NCBI GenBank assembly: GCA_032718475.1
Contig: JAUCBJ010002287.1
Location: forward strand, 1-49,959
Source of the DNA: Nemertoderma westbladi
Lineage: Eukaryota; Xenacoelomorpha; Nemertodermatida; Nemertodermatidae
Direction: 5' to 3'
DNA: 49,959 nucleotides
Shown one piece after another: positions 12,104 to 22,610 of this stretch. Numbering within the stretch: the first letter of the stretch is position 1; every line of letters begins with the position of its first letter. The notes beneath the pieces are model-generated. The model ran no database searches, was not told the DNA's origin, and saw nothing but the letters and a program-made list of their open reading frames with translations. Made by a program: the position numbers and the translations under genes.

Positions 12104-12763
12104 GACCCCCCCAACCCCACAAATATTTCTACAAATTTTTCTACATTTCTAGCTGGCTGTGCAAGGATTCCAAGGATGTAAAAACATTTTAATTTGGTTA
12201 GGAAGTAGCTGAGATAATGAGCGTTCAAAAATTACATGGTTTTGACTGCGCGAGGCTATTTTATTCTATTTAATAAATACACCATATTCTGGAACAGATT
12301 GTTAATGTATGAATAGCTACGTAATAGTATGATTAAAAATGTAATGCATTGTTGCCAAGCTACGTATGGAATAAACAAATTGCTCCAGAAAATGATGCAT
12401 TAATTAAATCAAATAAAACAGCCTCGCACAGATGCAAAACCATGCAACATTTGAACGCCCGTATCTCAGCTATATTCCAAGGAAATTCAAATTGTGTTAC
12501 ATATTTGCAATCATCGCATCGCCAGCTTTCTAACAGTCCAACAATCGCTGTAAAGTTGAAAATTAACTGCCGTGGGAGTTGGGAATGGTGCAATATCACA
12601 GGAGATACTTTTTTAAACGCTTGTAGCTAAAGATTGAAAGCAAAAATTAAAATTTCGGCTCCCCCCACTAAGTGGTCGAGAAGTTAAATCCTTTCTGTTT
12701 CAAATTTCATGCAATCTCATTAAGATTTGTAGAAAAATTGGCGGGGGGGGGGGGGGGGGGGGG
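12104..12763. repeat. Foldback (inverted-repeat) element
   Basis: The stretch at about 12104-12300 is repeated, inverted and diverged, at about 12388-12745. Paired phrases include agctggctgtgcaagg with agctggcgatgcgatg and gcgcgaggctattttatt with gtgcgaggctgttttatt. The outer ends are a C7 run on the left and a run of 21 G on the right (12743-12763). Small open frames inside (12349-12630 plus, 12360-12599 minus) are a by-product of the arms, and the plus one starts only at TTG. No transposase is present. Confidence 0.62.
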
Positions 12764-12821
12764 TGTTGTATGTAAATCACGATGACAATTATCGCAGTTG
12801 AATGACTTCGCACATTCGCAC

Positions 12822-13224
12822 GAAATTCCGTAACGATCTGGTTTGTAATTCCGTAACGATACCAATAAAGCTGTAACACCAAATTGATTGCTAAATCTGC
12901 TTAATCTTTACCATGGCGGGCATTTTGAACATCTCTACTTATGCGCAATATGTTTAGTTAAAATTAAAAACTCAATAATTCGCAGAACTTTCACTTTAAA
13001 AAATTCCCAAAAACCCTTGTCTTTTTTGTGTAATTCCGTAACGTAATGTTTGCGATATTAAAAATAATAAATCCGAGGCAAATGGATTAAAACTAACGAA
13101 ATCAATGTGTTCTCTGATAATTTGCCTCACTATGCTCCACAAATTAACGTTCATTTAAGTCATCTTCGAAACATCAGATAACTCTTTATCTGGGAAAAGT
13201 CGTGCGAAATGTAATTCCGTGACG
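12822..13224 (+). repeat. GTAATTCCGTAACG motif, four copies right of the satellite
   Basis: Copies at 12822-12835, 12845-12858, 13030-13043 and 13211-13224, all on the plus strand. The rest of the stretch is AT-rich and has no gene. Confidence 0.7.
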
Positions 13225-13752
13225 AATAAAATTCATGTTAAACTGAAATTAATTTAAATACTGTAACACAATTTTAAGCGAAGGTTATAATATTTTTAAT
13301 CGCATTATCTCAAACGTTCCGCCTATTCTCAGACTATTACCGTAATAATTACCATATTAATTTTACCTTACTTTACAGTACTCGTACACTACAGTATATT
13401 ATAATTATCAAGTCATTGATTCTGTCTACCCAAATTTACTGTATACTGTACATGTACCTCTTCTTCTTTCATTCTCTCATTTCTTTCATAGCCGTTGCTC
13501 TGTGCTTGTCTAGATCAGGGCCTCCCTATATCAACTATTATTATAGTTTCACATTATTGCTTTTTTACATTTTGTTTGTGCGATGGACGTACTGTGCAAT
13601 TAATACTACAGTGCAGTGTACTGTATATTCCTCCTTGTAGCCTTAATTGGTTTTGTGGTGATTAAAAGAGAAAGAGATAGTAGAATTATGTAAATAAAAA
13701 TTGTTATGATTAAATTAAATGAAACAAATCTTAGCTTCGGCTTATAATTTAC
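13225..13752. other. AT-rich gap, nothing recognised
   Basis: A 74-codon frame at 13416-13640 is AT-rich, hydrophobic and starts only at a non-ATG codon; I see no gene or RNA here. Confidence 0.5.
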
Positions 13753-13854
13753 AATGGCACACCCTCACAATCACTTAAAATTGAGAGTTAAAGTGATTGA
13801 CTTTTTGTTAATGAACTACGCTTTTGTAAGGCACGGGCAAACTCCACAACAAAT

Positions 13855-13990
13855 TCCGATGGCGTCTAACATCTTCAGACAACTTCAAACAGTTTCATAC
13901 AACTTCAAACAGTTTCAGATAGCTTCCAACAACATCCAACAGAAATTTCAAACACTTTCAGACGAATTTCAGACAGAATCAGATGGTCTC
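13855..13990 (+). repeat. Short degenerate tandem repeat
   Basis: Imperfect copies of a phrase like acttcaaacagtttca and cttccaacaacatcca recur about eight times. The open frame across it (13754-14068) is explained by the repeat and not called a gene. The palindrome ggatccgatcggatcc lies downstream at 14086-14101. Confidence 0.5.
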
Positions 13991-14106
13991 CAAAACTTGT
14001 TGGAAATATTTTCTCCAACAGAATCAAACAGTACTAAATCTCCGAAGGTTAGCATTGTGCTTGTTTGAAGCTGTCGGAGTGTGTTGGATCCGATCGGATC
14101 CGATGG

Positions 14107-14664
14107 CACTCTGTTGGTGTCTACATTTTGATAGTTATTTTTACAGAACACACGGGAACACACAAGGACACAGTAGAAAACAATAGAATACACCCCGAAC
14201 AAAGGCGAACACACAGTAATTAAAAAAATCAGAACCAAAAAATAGCACACTGGGACTTCGTAAAACTGTAAGAAGCCAAATAACAACCTCATATTCTATT
14301 AGCGTTTTGAATCATATCGCAATTTGCAATTGGCCAATAAACATAGATCCCTCTACAACAGGAACAACAATGGTATGAAACTGCAGAAAGGAATGCAATA
14401 GGCCTAGGTGTATAGTTATACTCTGAAGTGTATAAACTTGTTTTAATTCGAAAAATAGCCCCATAACACGAAATTTGCCATAGATTCAATGATAGAAACA
14501 CCAGCTGGGGTTCACTCATGAAAAAATGATAATAAGGGCCTAGTAATGCTATTGAATGGATAGGCCCAAACTGAAGAGAAGTATATTACTTGCCAAGTTT
14601 AGTAAGGTTGTGTTTACTCAGTCACTCTATCCCAGACAGTAAGCAAACATCAACTGTTAGTTAC
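14107..14664. other. Gap without a recognisable gene
   Basis: Overlapping small frames on both strands (13969-14292, 14289-14519) have no motif, and the strand composition is not coding-like. One TAGGCCTA at 14399. Confidence 0.45.
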
Positions 14665-14770
14665 ATTACCCCGTCAGCTAATAGCTCTTCCCAGTGAATC
14701 CTATCGGAAAATACAAGGTTACTCAATGTGCTATGTTAGGTGGCAGGCCAGCTGAATAAATTTTAGTTAG
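14665..14770 (+). repeat. Dispersed repeat, copy 3
   Basis: Contains attaccccgtcagcta, ctcttcccagtgaatcct and gctatgttaggtggcagg, the same family as 7890-8015 and 8104-8245. It abuts the Penelope-like fragment next door. Confidence 0.6.
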
Positions 14771-14935
14771 ACAGAGTACTTTTGTTGGACTATCAGTTGA
14801 AAAGCCCAAATTTTCTGTCTTAGTTACAAGAACATCCAGAAATGGTATGGTGCCATTTTTTTCATTGTCACAAGTAAATTTAATGTTTGGGAGCTTAGAG
14901 TTAAGATATGATCAATTTCTAAATTAGTTGTTAAC
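14757..14935 (-). pseudogene. Penelope-like element reverse transcriptase fragment
   Basis: The minus strand reads LNSKLPNIKFTCDNEKNG then TIPFLDVLVTKTENLGF, very like the Penelope-like RT block (LN...P.IKFT.E.E..G.LPFLDV). The frame loses similarity after this point, where the dispersed repeat begins. No catalytic Asp is retained. Confidence 0.6.
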
Positions 14936-16210
14936 ATATTAATTTACTCCAAAACTGGATCTAAACACATTAACTCCATTCTGTCACTTATCGATTGGTG
15001 TCGAAAACATCAAATAACTCGACATCCTAATAAATTTTGTTGCGAAAATCGGAGGTACATTATGTTGGTTACATCATAAATTCAGAAGGCATTCCAGAAG
15101 ATCCATCGAAAGTTTCTGCAGAAGAGAAGATTACATCTCTCTGTTACATCACTCCGTTCTTAGGGATGGTAAATCAACTTGGCTCTTTTTCTAAAGATAT
15201 TGCTGAATACACCAATCCTCTTTGGGATCTTCTTAAAAAATGCAATGATTTTGTTTGGACTCTTCATCATGACAAAGCATTCAGTCAGACTAAAGCAGCA
15301 TTAATATCTCCACCAATTTTCGCTCATTTTGACCCATAATTGAAGACAATGATACAAACAGATGCGTTGCAACACAAATGTATCGGATTTGCTTTATGTC
15401 ACAAACATGATAACATTTGGAAACTCGTCCAATCTGGATCACATTTTTTGATCGATACCGAAACGAGATATTCAATGAGTGAGTTAGAAATGTTCACTGT
15501 TGTGTGGTCTATCCACAAATGAAGGTTTATCTTCTCGGTCTTTTTTACAATTTGAAATAATAACCAGTCGAGTCAGTGACCCTGTTAATGAAGACCCATG
15601 CTCTGAAATTTAAATTTCTGCGCAAATCCGATCCATTGTTTGATCCATCCAAATATCAACTTATAACCGTGAAGATAATCATCTTGAGGACTCAACTTCG
15701 AGAAATTTGCCTTGCCAATCCAGATTACCAATCCCTTCTCTCTGCCATTTCATTTGGATTTCCAAATAAACTTACCATGGATATTGGAAAATATATACGG
15801 GAATTCTGGAAACTACAAGGAGAACTCTCAGTTGACAGTAGTAGTGGTCTTATTCTACTCGGAATGCATATTGTTATCCCTCTGGCTGAAAGAAAGAAAA
15901 TCCTTTCTCTCCTCCATGAGTCCACCTCGGCCAAGAACACACAAAGCAAAGGGCCAGACAATGTGTTTACTGGCCTGGAATCAATGCACATATTACATCC
16001 ACCATGGAATCCTGTTCTCGTTGTCAGGAATCCCAGCAACCTCACGGGAAACAACCACTGGAATGTGATAAGTTCCCTGACCACGCATTCATTGATACAT
16101 CAGAAAATCTATTTTCGTATGCTGCGCACATATTATGTGTCTATATGGGTCTATATTCGGGATAGCTCTGTGTCCACGCTTGGCAATTTAAAGCGAAAAC
16201 ATTTTGTCAA
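14936..16210 (+). pseudogene. Ty3/gypsy-like pol remnant (RT end, RNase H, integrase zinc finger)
   Basis: Segments in element order: YSKTGSKHINSILSLIDWC (just after the RT active site), VHYVGYIINSEGIPEDPSKV, FLGMVNQLGSFSKDIAEY, CNDFVWTLHHDKAFSQTKA (15056-15330), then a stop and the RNase H block with IQTDA and TRYSMSELEMFTVVWS (15355-15520). After more breaks comes the integrase part: IREFWKLQGELSV, VIPLAERKKILSLLHES, and in another frame VYWPGINAHI then CSRCQESQQPHGKQPLECD (15800-16085). Gag, protease, the RT catalytic box, the integrase core and LTRs are missing. Numerous stops and frameshifts show an old dead copy. Confidence 0.82.
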
Positions 16211-16431
16211 TTTCTAATCGACTGAAATATCATCTCTTACATAGAAGATTGCCTTTGAAAACCATGCAGTGAAAACTAGCCCAAATAGAGATATCAATAG
16301 TCCATAATTTAATACTGTACTTCTTGAGTTCCAAAACACTCCTCGTTCGGAGGGATTCTTGCTGGCTCAACTCGATATCGGCCGATTTCGTTAAGTTAGC
16401 AGCTGCATAAACCTTCTTATTCACACCATTC

Positions 16432-16814
16432 TTATTTGTAATTGTGATTGATTATGTTCTACACATATGTCCTTAGACCATCTTAATAAAGATGGGGTGA
16501 TGGTAACACCCCCTAGTGGTACAATAAGTAGAGGAAATCCAGCAAAGTACCTTACTTATCTAGACTTTGCCGATGACTAGGGCTACTGTCAGAATCACTA
16601 GAAGGAGCCCAAAGGCTCCTCTGCTCATTGGATCAGGTTGCTTCTAGTGTTGGTCTTTTGTAAATTCCAAGAAGACCAAAATCATGACAGTCAATCTAGA
16701 CAGACAGCCCACAAGAAATATCTGATCATAAGGGCATAAGCTCTAAGCACGGCTTGCTTGAGCTCATGGATGACTTCTGCTACTTAGGATCATGGATTAG
16801 AAATTCAGGTTAAT
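16432..16814 (+). pseudogene. Fragment of the 22.6-24.5 kb LINE family, sense part
   Basis: Nucleotide similarity to 23565-23920 is plain (for example ccttagaccatc, ggaaatccagcaaagtacc, actttgccgatgac, ggatcatggatt). It covers the RT C-motif region (DFADD equivalent, here with a stop) and ends abruptly at attcagg. Confidence 0.82.
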
Positions 16815-16829
16815 GTGCTGTATTCCGTA

Positions 16830-17026
16830 ACTACTACTACTACGATCGGCATGCTACATTGCAGCTGCATTTTAAAAAATGCTGTGCCGGCTTATCGACA
16901 AAATTGCACCACCACAACTCCCCATCACCCATGATATTTGCTAGATCATCCGCATCTTCAAGGCCAGTGTCCTTTAAGATGCTTCTCAAGAAAGTCATGT
17001 GCTGTCCACCATGCTGTTCACTCCAT
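16830..17026 (-). pseudogene. Same LINE family, 3' end in inverse orientation
   Basis: The sequence is the reverse complement of about 24299-24500: it starts with (CTA)n, then gatcggcatgctacattgc, cggcttatcgacaaaattgc and caccatgctgttcactccat. So two pieces of one LINE family meet tail to tail, 15 bp apart. Confidence 0.85.
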
Positions 17027-18009
17027 TAAGTGTATGGTGTACTCCATAAAAGTTAGAGGGTATATTATATTTACATAGTTTGCCTAGTGACAGTAGTGAT
17101 TTACTTAGAAGATATGTTTGGTGATGGGTCATTTAAAGTATTATTTACTTTATACCTTTTCTGTACTGTCTATATGGACTACAGTACTGCAGTACTAGGT
17201 TTTGCTTTCTGAGTACTAGTACTAGGCAGTAGTACGGTAACATGCAATACAGACTTATTATTATTATATATGAATGTAATGTACAGTACATATATGGCTA
17301 GATAATGTTATTATCTTATCATAACCCCTGCTTCATATCACAAGAATCATACAGAACAAAAAGCTTTCACTTGAAAAGCCAGTACATAATAACTAATATA
17401 TTTGAATATTATATAGCGACCAGATACAATATAATTATAAGCAAGGGACCAGTAGTGGTCAGAGATTCAGTATCAAGAAGCCCTTTATAGTGGCAAAAAA
17501 TGACAAGTGCATCGAAAACAGTCAAGATAGTTAAAGAGAACTAAAGACATGGCAAATTATATTATTGTTATAATATGATGAACTTTATATGAACAATTAT
17601 AATGAACAAGCAACCTTATCAGCTGATAGGACAGTGCGGTGGTGGGAAGTAATAATTGTAATATGTAATGTAAAATGTTAGATTTGAATGTATTATTGCT
17701 TTAGTTTAACGATTAAGGAACAAAAAAAAAAAAAAAAACTTTATAGGATTATGTAACATAATATGTTTACCATATATGTTTTATAATATGTTATATGGAA
17801 TTAATCCATTTAATTCCACAGGAAAAGAGATGCTAAGTTTAGGATATTAAATTAATTTAATTCAACAGGTTAAAATAACATGGAGGATGTAATGACATGG
17901 TAAGTTACAGTTCTGTAAACAAATAACTTCCTATCTGGAGTGATTTGATCACATCGCTAAGGTTAGTATAATAAGATGGTCAAAATATGAATTTATTTGA
18001 TGCAAGAAA
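17027..18009. other. AT-rich gap, nothing recognised
   Basis: No coding frame of substance. A run of 18 A lies near 17723-17740. Confidence 0.5.
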
Positions 18010-18397
18010 GGTTATTAAAATCATCGGGGGGAGCCTTGTTGAATTATTGCGAAAACAATTTTAGTTGTTGTTTGGGTTGTTGTAGGGCCGTTGTATGCGT
18101 TATAAAAGAATCTCGACGCCCTATGCCAATAGATGCGTCTGTTCCACAATGCGATAGGGCGGCTGATCGTATTAAAAGCAATACTGGCATCGACCAGCAA
18201 CATCGCCTCGGTGGTTTCATCATCGAAGACGGTGGACATGGCGTGCACTGCTCCTTCAATACCGGCTTTGGTTCCAGCGCACAGCTGGTCGGCTCCACAT
18301 TGCTGAATGATATCGGACTTAGTAACTGAGGCGATACAGTTCGCAATGATCCGGTACAGTACCTCCTCTATAACGATTGGGGCACCAGCACTAATAA
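18010..18397 (-). pseudogene. Reverse transcriptase fragment of another retroelement
   Basis: The minus strand reads EEVLYRIIANCIASVTKSD, QQCGADQLCAGTKAGIEGAV, HAMSTVFDDETTEAMLLVDA then SIAFNTISRP (18395-18120). These are the conserved RT blocks before and at motif A (LLVDAS.AFN) of an RT family common in invertebrates. The frame decays towards IIQQGSP at 18030, where motif B would begin. Five-prime and 3' parts are absent. Confidence 0.72.
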
Positions 18398-18672
18398 TTC
18401 ACCAAAAATATGTTTCCTAAAATTAAACTTAAAAAAAAAACCCAGCCTTATGCAGATTATAGCAGTACAGACCTACAGTATATGCTCGCCATACCTCCTG
18501 CAAACTCCAGTATGCAGAATGACACACTGACGCTTGACTGAGCATATTGCAGAATGTCAGTCAATTCAGGTTATTTTTTAAGACCTTGGCAAGTTCTGTA
18601 TAAGTATTCTACTGTTATACTATGTTCTTGTCATTCTTATAATACTTATGTAATAGGGTTTACACTTGTTAA

Positions 18673-21666
18673 CCCTGTATGTCCCACTGAGACCTACAGG
18701 TAACAACTTCTATTCTTCACTACTACAGCCGCGTTTCAGCATTGTGTGGTTTCTTGATTGGTTGCATGGGTTCATTTGTTATCCAAGTTACCCAATCAGC
18801 GTCATCTTGGGTCAGAGGCAATCTCAAACTGAATATTAAATCATTTGTGTCTCGTGGACAGAGTTATTCCAAGTAGTGTTCAAGTGCTGATTGTGCAATC
18901 CAAAAAAGCAAATCGAGTGCAATTATTTGATTCAGAAAAATTATTTTGGTGAAGATTCATCATTATTTTACTTAATTATACCAAAATTGATGCAAGGTAT
19001 AGTACTATGAAGAATTCACAGCCAAAATTTCAGTCGTTACTTTAGGGTAACGGTGGGCCACTCTGACATCACTTTTTGTGCTAAATGTGAACTGGTCAAT
19101 AAATTGATATACAATACTCTCTTATGATTCCACGTTGTTTTGTACACCTAGGTAAAGAATAAGTTTGCTGACTAAACTACTAAATATATTATTATAAATA
19201 GATATTAATAAATAGTCGGAATATTCAATAAATAGATAGAAATGTTCGTATTCTCTGTACAGCTGTGCGTAAGTTACACTGTAGAAACGTATTTGATGAT
19301 ATGGATACTGGAAAATTTTATGGAACACATTATAAAAACTCTCATGTTGAGGTGTCCATACCGTCAGATGATAGCGACGATCAACTGATGAGTGATTCTG
19401 GCAGCGAGGATGATGCATATGGTGATACAAACTGGAGTGATGAAGGTGATGACTCTGACGAATCAGACGAACGCGATGATGACGTCATTATAGAGTTCGA
19501 GGAAATAGAGGATGTACTAGCAGATCCAACGATCAATACCGATGATGAGAACATACAGCCAAATCAGATAGAGGTAGATGCGCCAGGGGAGACAGTACAT
19601 CATACAGAGGACGAACAGAGTAGTGGTGGCGATGTGCAGGTCGAACCAAAGACAAACAAGAAATCTAAGAAGAATGTAGTCAACCGGAAGTATTATAGGA
19701 CAAAGACGATTTCTGCAGAGCCGAAATGGCTGGGTAGTTTACCTGATGTAGATGATGTTCTAGAACCAATCAGATATTTCAAGAAGCTTCTCAAAGATGA
19801 TGTGTTGAAGGAAATAGTTTTCCAGACTAATGTGTACTCTGCAGAAAAACGCCTTGATAAACAAATAAATATAACACGAAACGAAATTGAACAGTTCATA
19901 GGAATTTGCTACTATATGTCTGTGTACGGTCTTCCTAGATGCAGATCATATTGGCAGGCCGGTACAAGAGTTGATAAAGTTGTCAACACAATGATGACGT
20001 GCAATCACTGGGAGAGTATAAAAAGAGATCTACACTTGAATGACAATAGTAAGCAAATCGCTAAGGGGTCTCCTGGGCACGATAAAATTTTCAAAATCCG
20101 ACCACTGGTTACTGCTCTCCAGACCAGTCTAAGAGACATTCCAAAGGATGAAGAGCTTTGTGTGGATGAACAGATGGTGCCATTCAAGGGGAAAAATAAA
20201 AGCGGAATAAAGCAATATATGCCCAAGAAACCAAAGAAGTGGGGCTATAAGCTGTTTGTTCTTTGTGATAGCCATGCTATGGCTTACGATTTCGATATTT
20301 ACACGGGAAAGATCGAACCGATTGCTGGACGGCCTGACATTGGGGTAAGTAGTAATATAGTAATTCAACTAGCTGTTGGCATACCTAGACACATGTCATA
20401 CAAACTCTTTTTTGACAACTGGTTTACTAGTGTTATTCTCCAGGTGACACTGGCCAATGAAGGAATATATTGTCTTGGGACAGTCAACGAGAACAGATTA
20501 GGTGACTGCCCTCTGCCCACGGATAGCGCAATGAAGAAGAAAGGTCGTGGATACCATGAGGAACTGAGATTTACTGTAAAAGGAGTTGACTTGCGCATTG
20601 TAAAGTGGTTTGATAACCGTTGTGTTACTCTCTTATCAACATTCTCTTCCACGAATCCGACGTCTCTTGTAAAACGGTGGTCTAAACTAACTAAATCATT
20701 CATTGAAGTAGATCGCCCACGTATTGTTGGCACGTACAATAGCTTCATGGGTGGGGTTGATACACTGGATTCTTTGTTGAGTTTGTATAGGATACGAATA
20801 CGGTCTAGGAAATGGTACCTTTGATTGGTCTTCCATTTCCTCGATTTTGTCTGTGTCATTGCTTGGCTCTTGTACCGACGTGACTTGCGTAGCTGTAATC
20901 CAGCACAAAAACCAATTCCACTCCTATTCAAGACGACATTGGCCGAGACCCTGTGTGCATGTGGAAAGTCTGTCTGCAACAAGCGACGAGGGCGACCAAG
21001 TCTAGAAATTGAAAACGGTATTCTTCAGAAGAAAGCGCGATCAATAACCGTTGGTCTGTTGCCTTCCATGGCAGTTCGACAATGGCAGTTGGCCACTGGC
21101 CTGTGTTCGCTGAGAAAAGGGGACGGTGCAAGAATCCAGACTGTGTTGGGGTTCCTAAGATTATGTGTGAGAAGTGTAGTGCGGTGTCTGGAGGAAAGGT
21201 ATATTTGTGTCTTGGACTGGACCGTAACTGTTTCAAATGCTTCCATTGTGATTGATAACGAATTGGGTATCTATCAATTTTGGTAATTGCTATCGCATTG
21301 ATGTTGAATTGATGTTTGGTTTTCGATATTACATACAGTACAGGGATACAATTTTAGTTGAAAATCTATAATTTTGTATATAATGTAGAGTGCGGAGCAG
21401 AATAATACAGTTTGTACATTTCTGCATATTTTACACATGAACACAAAATGAAAAAAGTTGTCGCATAATATGTTTCCAACTTTTTCACAAATTTTTTTTC
21501 AAACTCCTAAATTTCATTTCTTAATGGCCCACCGTGACCCACCATCTTCATAAATTAAATATTTTGAAATTTTTTGATGAATATCATCTCATTAGGTTCA
21601 TTTTAATGTGAAAGTTATGAAAAAAAAAATTTTGGGACATGGCATCATAATTCGGGCTATAGAGGG
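18673..21666 (+). mobile_element. piggyBac-type DNA transposon, nearly complete (2,994 bp)
   Basis: Both ends are flanked by TTAA (18669-18672 and 21667-21670), the piggyBac target. The ends start ccctgtatgtccc and, inverted, ccctctatagccc (10 of 13 equal), giving short terminal inverted repeats. A subterminal inverted pair, ggtaacggtgggcca (19047-19061) and tggcccaccgtgacc (21523-21537), matches at 14 of 15. A transposase gene lies inside in the plus direction. Between left end and gene there is a 630-bp leader with no other frame, and a 410-bp AT-rich tail follows the gene. Confidence 0.93.
19301..21255 (+). pseudogene. piggyBac transposase, disrupted by one TGA and one frameshift
   Basis: The ATG at 19301 (not the GTG upstream at 19265) opens an acidic N-terminus rich in D, E and S, followed by a basic KKSKKNVVNRKYYR patch and the DDE_Tnp_1_7-type domain. 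The three catalytic aspartates of the family are present: D289 in VDEQMVPFKG, D372 in FDNWFTSV and D487 in GGVDTLD. An in-frame TGA (20822-20824) interrupts RSRKWYL and LVFHFLDF, two halves of one conserved block, and the frame goes on past it. Near 21080 the frame shifts, after which it reads GHWPVFAEKRGRCKNPDC and CEKC...CFKCFHCD, the normal C-terminal cysteine-rich domain, ending at TGA 21253-21255. Everything else looks sound, so inactivation is recent. Confidence 0.92.
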
Positions 21667-21859
21667 TTAAGTTTATTGTATTTGCACTTGTAAAGTTTTA
21701 CAAATTTGTCATTCTTACAATGTTTCCCAAGTTATTAATAAGATTTTAGTACAATCTCAGAAATTTTACTAGTTGATAAGTTAACGGAAAGTTTAGACCA
21801 TTTCATACCACTTTCATAGCAATTTTAGTAAGAATTCTGATCCGGGTTACTGATACAAA

Positions 21860-22410
21860 CGTAGGATGTCATTAAATAATCATAGGATTAACCATCTTTT
21901 ATACGTGGATGATCTTTCTTTAATGTCTAACTCCATAGCAGGTCTCCATAAACTTACAGATACTTTGTAGATTACGCTAATAGACATTCCATTGTAGTCA
22001 ATATCAAAAATAAAAATACATGTAAATCAAGCTTGGTAGGTATGTTCAGCATTAACGGTAAACCTATTGAAACTGTAAGTAAGTATAAATATTTAGGCCA
22101 CATATTTCACCACAGACCACGGATGATAAGGACATACTCAATCAGCTGTCCAGTTTATATAAGAGAGGTAACTTCCTCATTCTTAAGTTTAGTTTCTGTT
22201 CGAAAACTGCTAAAATAAAACTGTTCCGTTCTTTCTGCACCCAGATATACTGTAATTCTTTATGGGCAAGGCAAAATTATTCTCTTACAATGTATAATCG
22301 ATTACGGGTAGGTTACAACAATATAATTAGAAAGTTATTTGGATTTTAGTATGACAGTAGTGTGTCCTATGCAAATCTACTCACACCACCCTTCACATGT
22401 TTGTAATGCT
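21860..22410 (+). pseudogene. Non-LTR retrotransposon fragment with RT C-motif
   Basis: Read with frameshifts: NHLLYVDDLSLMSNSIAGLH (RT motif C, YVDD, near 21890-21955), FSINGKPIETVSKYKYLGHI (22045-22105), KIKLFRSFCTQIYCNSLWA and YNRLRVGYNNIIRKLFGF (22210-22350). This order is the second half of a LINE ORF2. Stops interrupt it, and both ends are truncated. It is a different family from the LINE at 22.6 kb. Confidence 0.78.
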
Positions 22411-22447
22411 TGAATGGGTAACGAAGGACCATACAATTTACTTAATT

Positions 22448-22610
22448 ATAATAAGTGAATTGTTGTCTGGTGAGTGACGCGGTGTATTAAATATACAATG
22501 TAAATAAGACAATATGATAATGCTCTCCATAGCGAAAAATATCAACCAGCCCTATTGGGGCTCGAACCCGGTACCTAGGTTTCAAACTTCTGGTTATCAT
22601 CAGCTGGTTG
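22448..22610 (-). repeat. SINE-like repeat, copy 1 (tRNA-derived?)
   Basis: A 153-bp block here recurs at 24715-24867 in direct orientation with about four differences. On the minus strand it contains GGTTCGAGCCC, a fit to the tRNA B box, preceded by ataaccagaagtttgaaacc. A tRNA-derived SINE in inverse orientation is therefore likely; a clear A box was not found. The plus-strand frame of the following LINE runs through this copy from 22514. Confidence 0.55.

Noticed and set aside
12349-12630. 93-codon plus frame and 79-codon minus frame
   Set aside because: Both are part of a foldback element; the plus frame starts at TTG.
13754-14068. 104-codon frame rich in F, Q, S
   Set aside because: Comes from a degenerate short tandem repeat; nothing conserved.
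20365-20982. 205-codon minus-strand frame
   Set aside because: Antisense of the piggyBac transposase, which has a complete family domain on the plus strand.
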